DNA of 14,839 nucleotides from an uncultured Geobacteraceae bacterium (GTDB lineage Bacteria; Desulfobacterota; Desulfuromonadia; Desulfuromonadales; Geopsychrobacteraceae), in assembly GCA_937958075.1 (NCBI GenBank), contig CALFFB010000034.1:1-14839 (forward strand), written 5' to 3'. Shown piece after piece: positions 14,785 to 14,839 of this stretch (position 1 is its first letter; every line of letters begins with the position of its first letter). Position numbers and translations under genes: made by a program. The notes beneath the pieces are model-generated. The model was not told the origin of the DNA, made no database searches, and saw only the letters and a list, made by a program, of their open reading frames with translations.

Positions 14785-14839
14785 TTAACAGCCGACCGGT
14801 GCGCCACCACCACCGGGTGTCGGGGCGGAACCGCCGCTA
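14785..14839 (-). CDS. 3' end of an unknown gene: Gly/Pro-rich tail ending in Gly-Cys
   Basis: The last 17 codons of a minus-strand gene entering from the right edge read SGGSAPTPGGGGAPVGC followed by TAA at 14785-14787. The low-complexity Gly/Pro tail ending in Cys resembles the end of the small exported protein encoded two genes further on. In the Geobacter ext clusters a rhodanese-like lipoprotein precedes the porin, so that is one possibility, but no domain can be seen here. It is likely co-transcribed with the porin. Confidence 0.55.
   Translation of the reverse strand, partial: SGGSAPTPGGGGAPVGC

Overview
The window looks like a chromosomal segment of a Desulfuromonadales / Geobacter-type bacterium. 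The reasons are the density of multiheme c-type cytochromes (31 CXXCH sites in four genes), a split b6-type cytochrome b with a Rieske protein, a porin next to a multiheme cytochrome, ThyX instead of ThyA, and cbb3-oxidase assembly genes. The assignment is inference from gene content; there is no rRNA or other marker here. No gene-free stretch exceeds 300 bases, and I see no tRNA, IS element or CRISPR array.

Layout. (1) 1-2747: the 3' part of a LysM/OapA-like M23 endopeptidase (+), a tautomerase of the 5-carboxymethyl-2-hydroxymuconate isomerase family (-), and thyX (+), divergent from the tautomerase. (2) 2798-6270 (-): a TPR protein followed by ccoH/fixH, ccoI/fixI and ccoS, tightly packed; no ccoNOP is present in the window. 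(3) 6441-11654 (-): a run of overlapping genes encoding a 12-heme lipoprotein, a 10-heme periplasmic cytochrome, a Rieske protein, cytochrome b (b6-like), a subunit-IV-like protein and a 4-heme cytochrome. Together they look like a menaquinol:cytochrome c oxidoreductase wired to large periplasmic heme proteins. (4) 11732-14839 (-): the 3' end of an unknown gene, an outer-membrane porin, a small exported protein and a five-heme cytochrome, ending in a hairpin terminator.

The most striking observation is in block 4. The five-heme cytochrome reading frame is interrupted by one in-frame TGA at 12138-12140 and then continues in the same frame for 113 codons. Directly after the TGA lies a stem-loop (6-bp stem, 7-nt loop containing GGU, the GGU 18-20 nt after the TGA) matching the bacterial SECIS layout. 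I therefore read the gene as one selenocysteine-containing multiheme cytochrome, 11796-13127, rather than a truncated gene plus a fragment. From memory, the order porin / small protein / cytochrome resembles the extHIJKL conduit cluster of Geobacter.

Working model (inference): quinol is oxidised by the Rieske/cytochrome b complex, electrons pass to the 4-, 10- and 12-heme cytochromes, and the porin and selenocytochrome serve a separate or linked periplasm-to-outer-membrane redox task. Other points are a cysteine in cytochrome b at the place that binds heme c_n in b6f complexes, loss of the PEWY glutamate in the subunit-IV-like protein, Gly-rich tails ending in Gly-Cys on two neighbouring proteins, and hairpins between genes of the porin operon.
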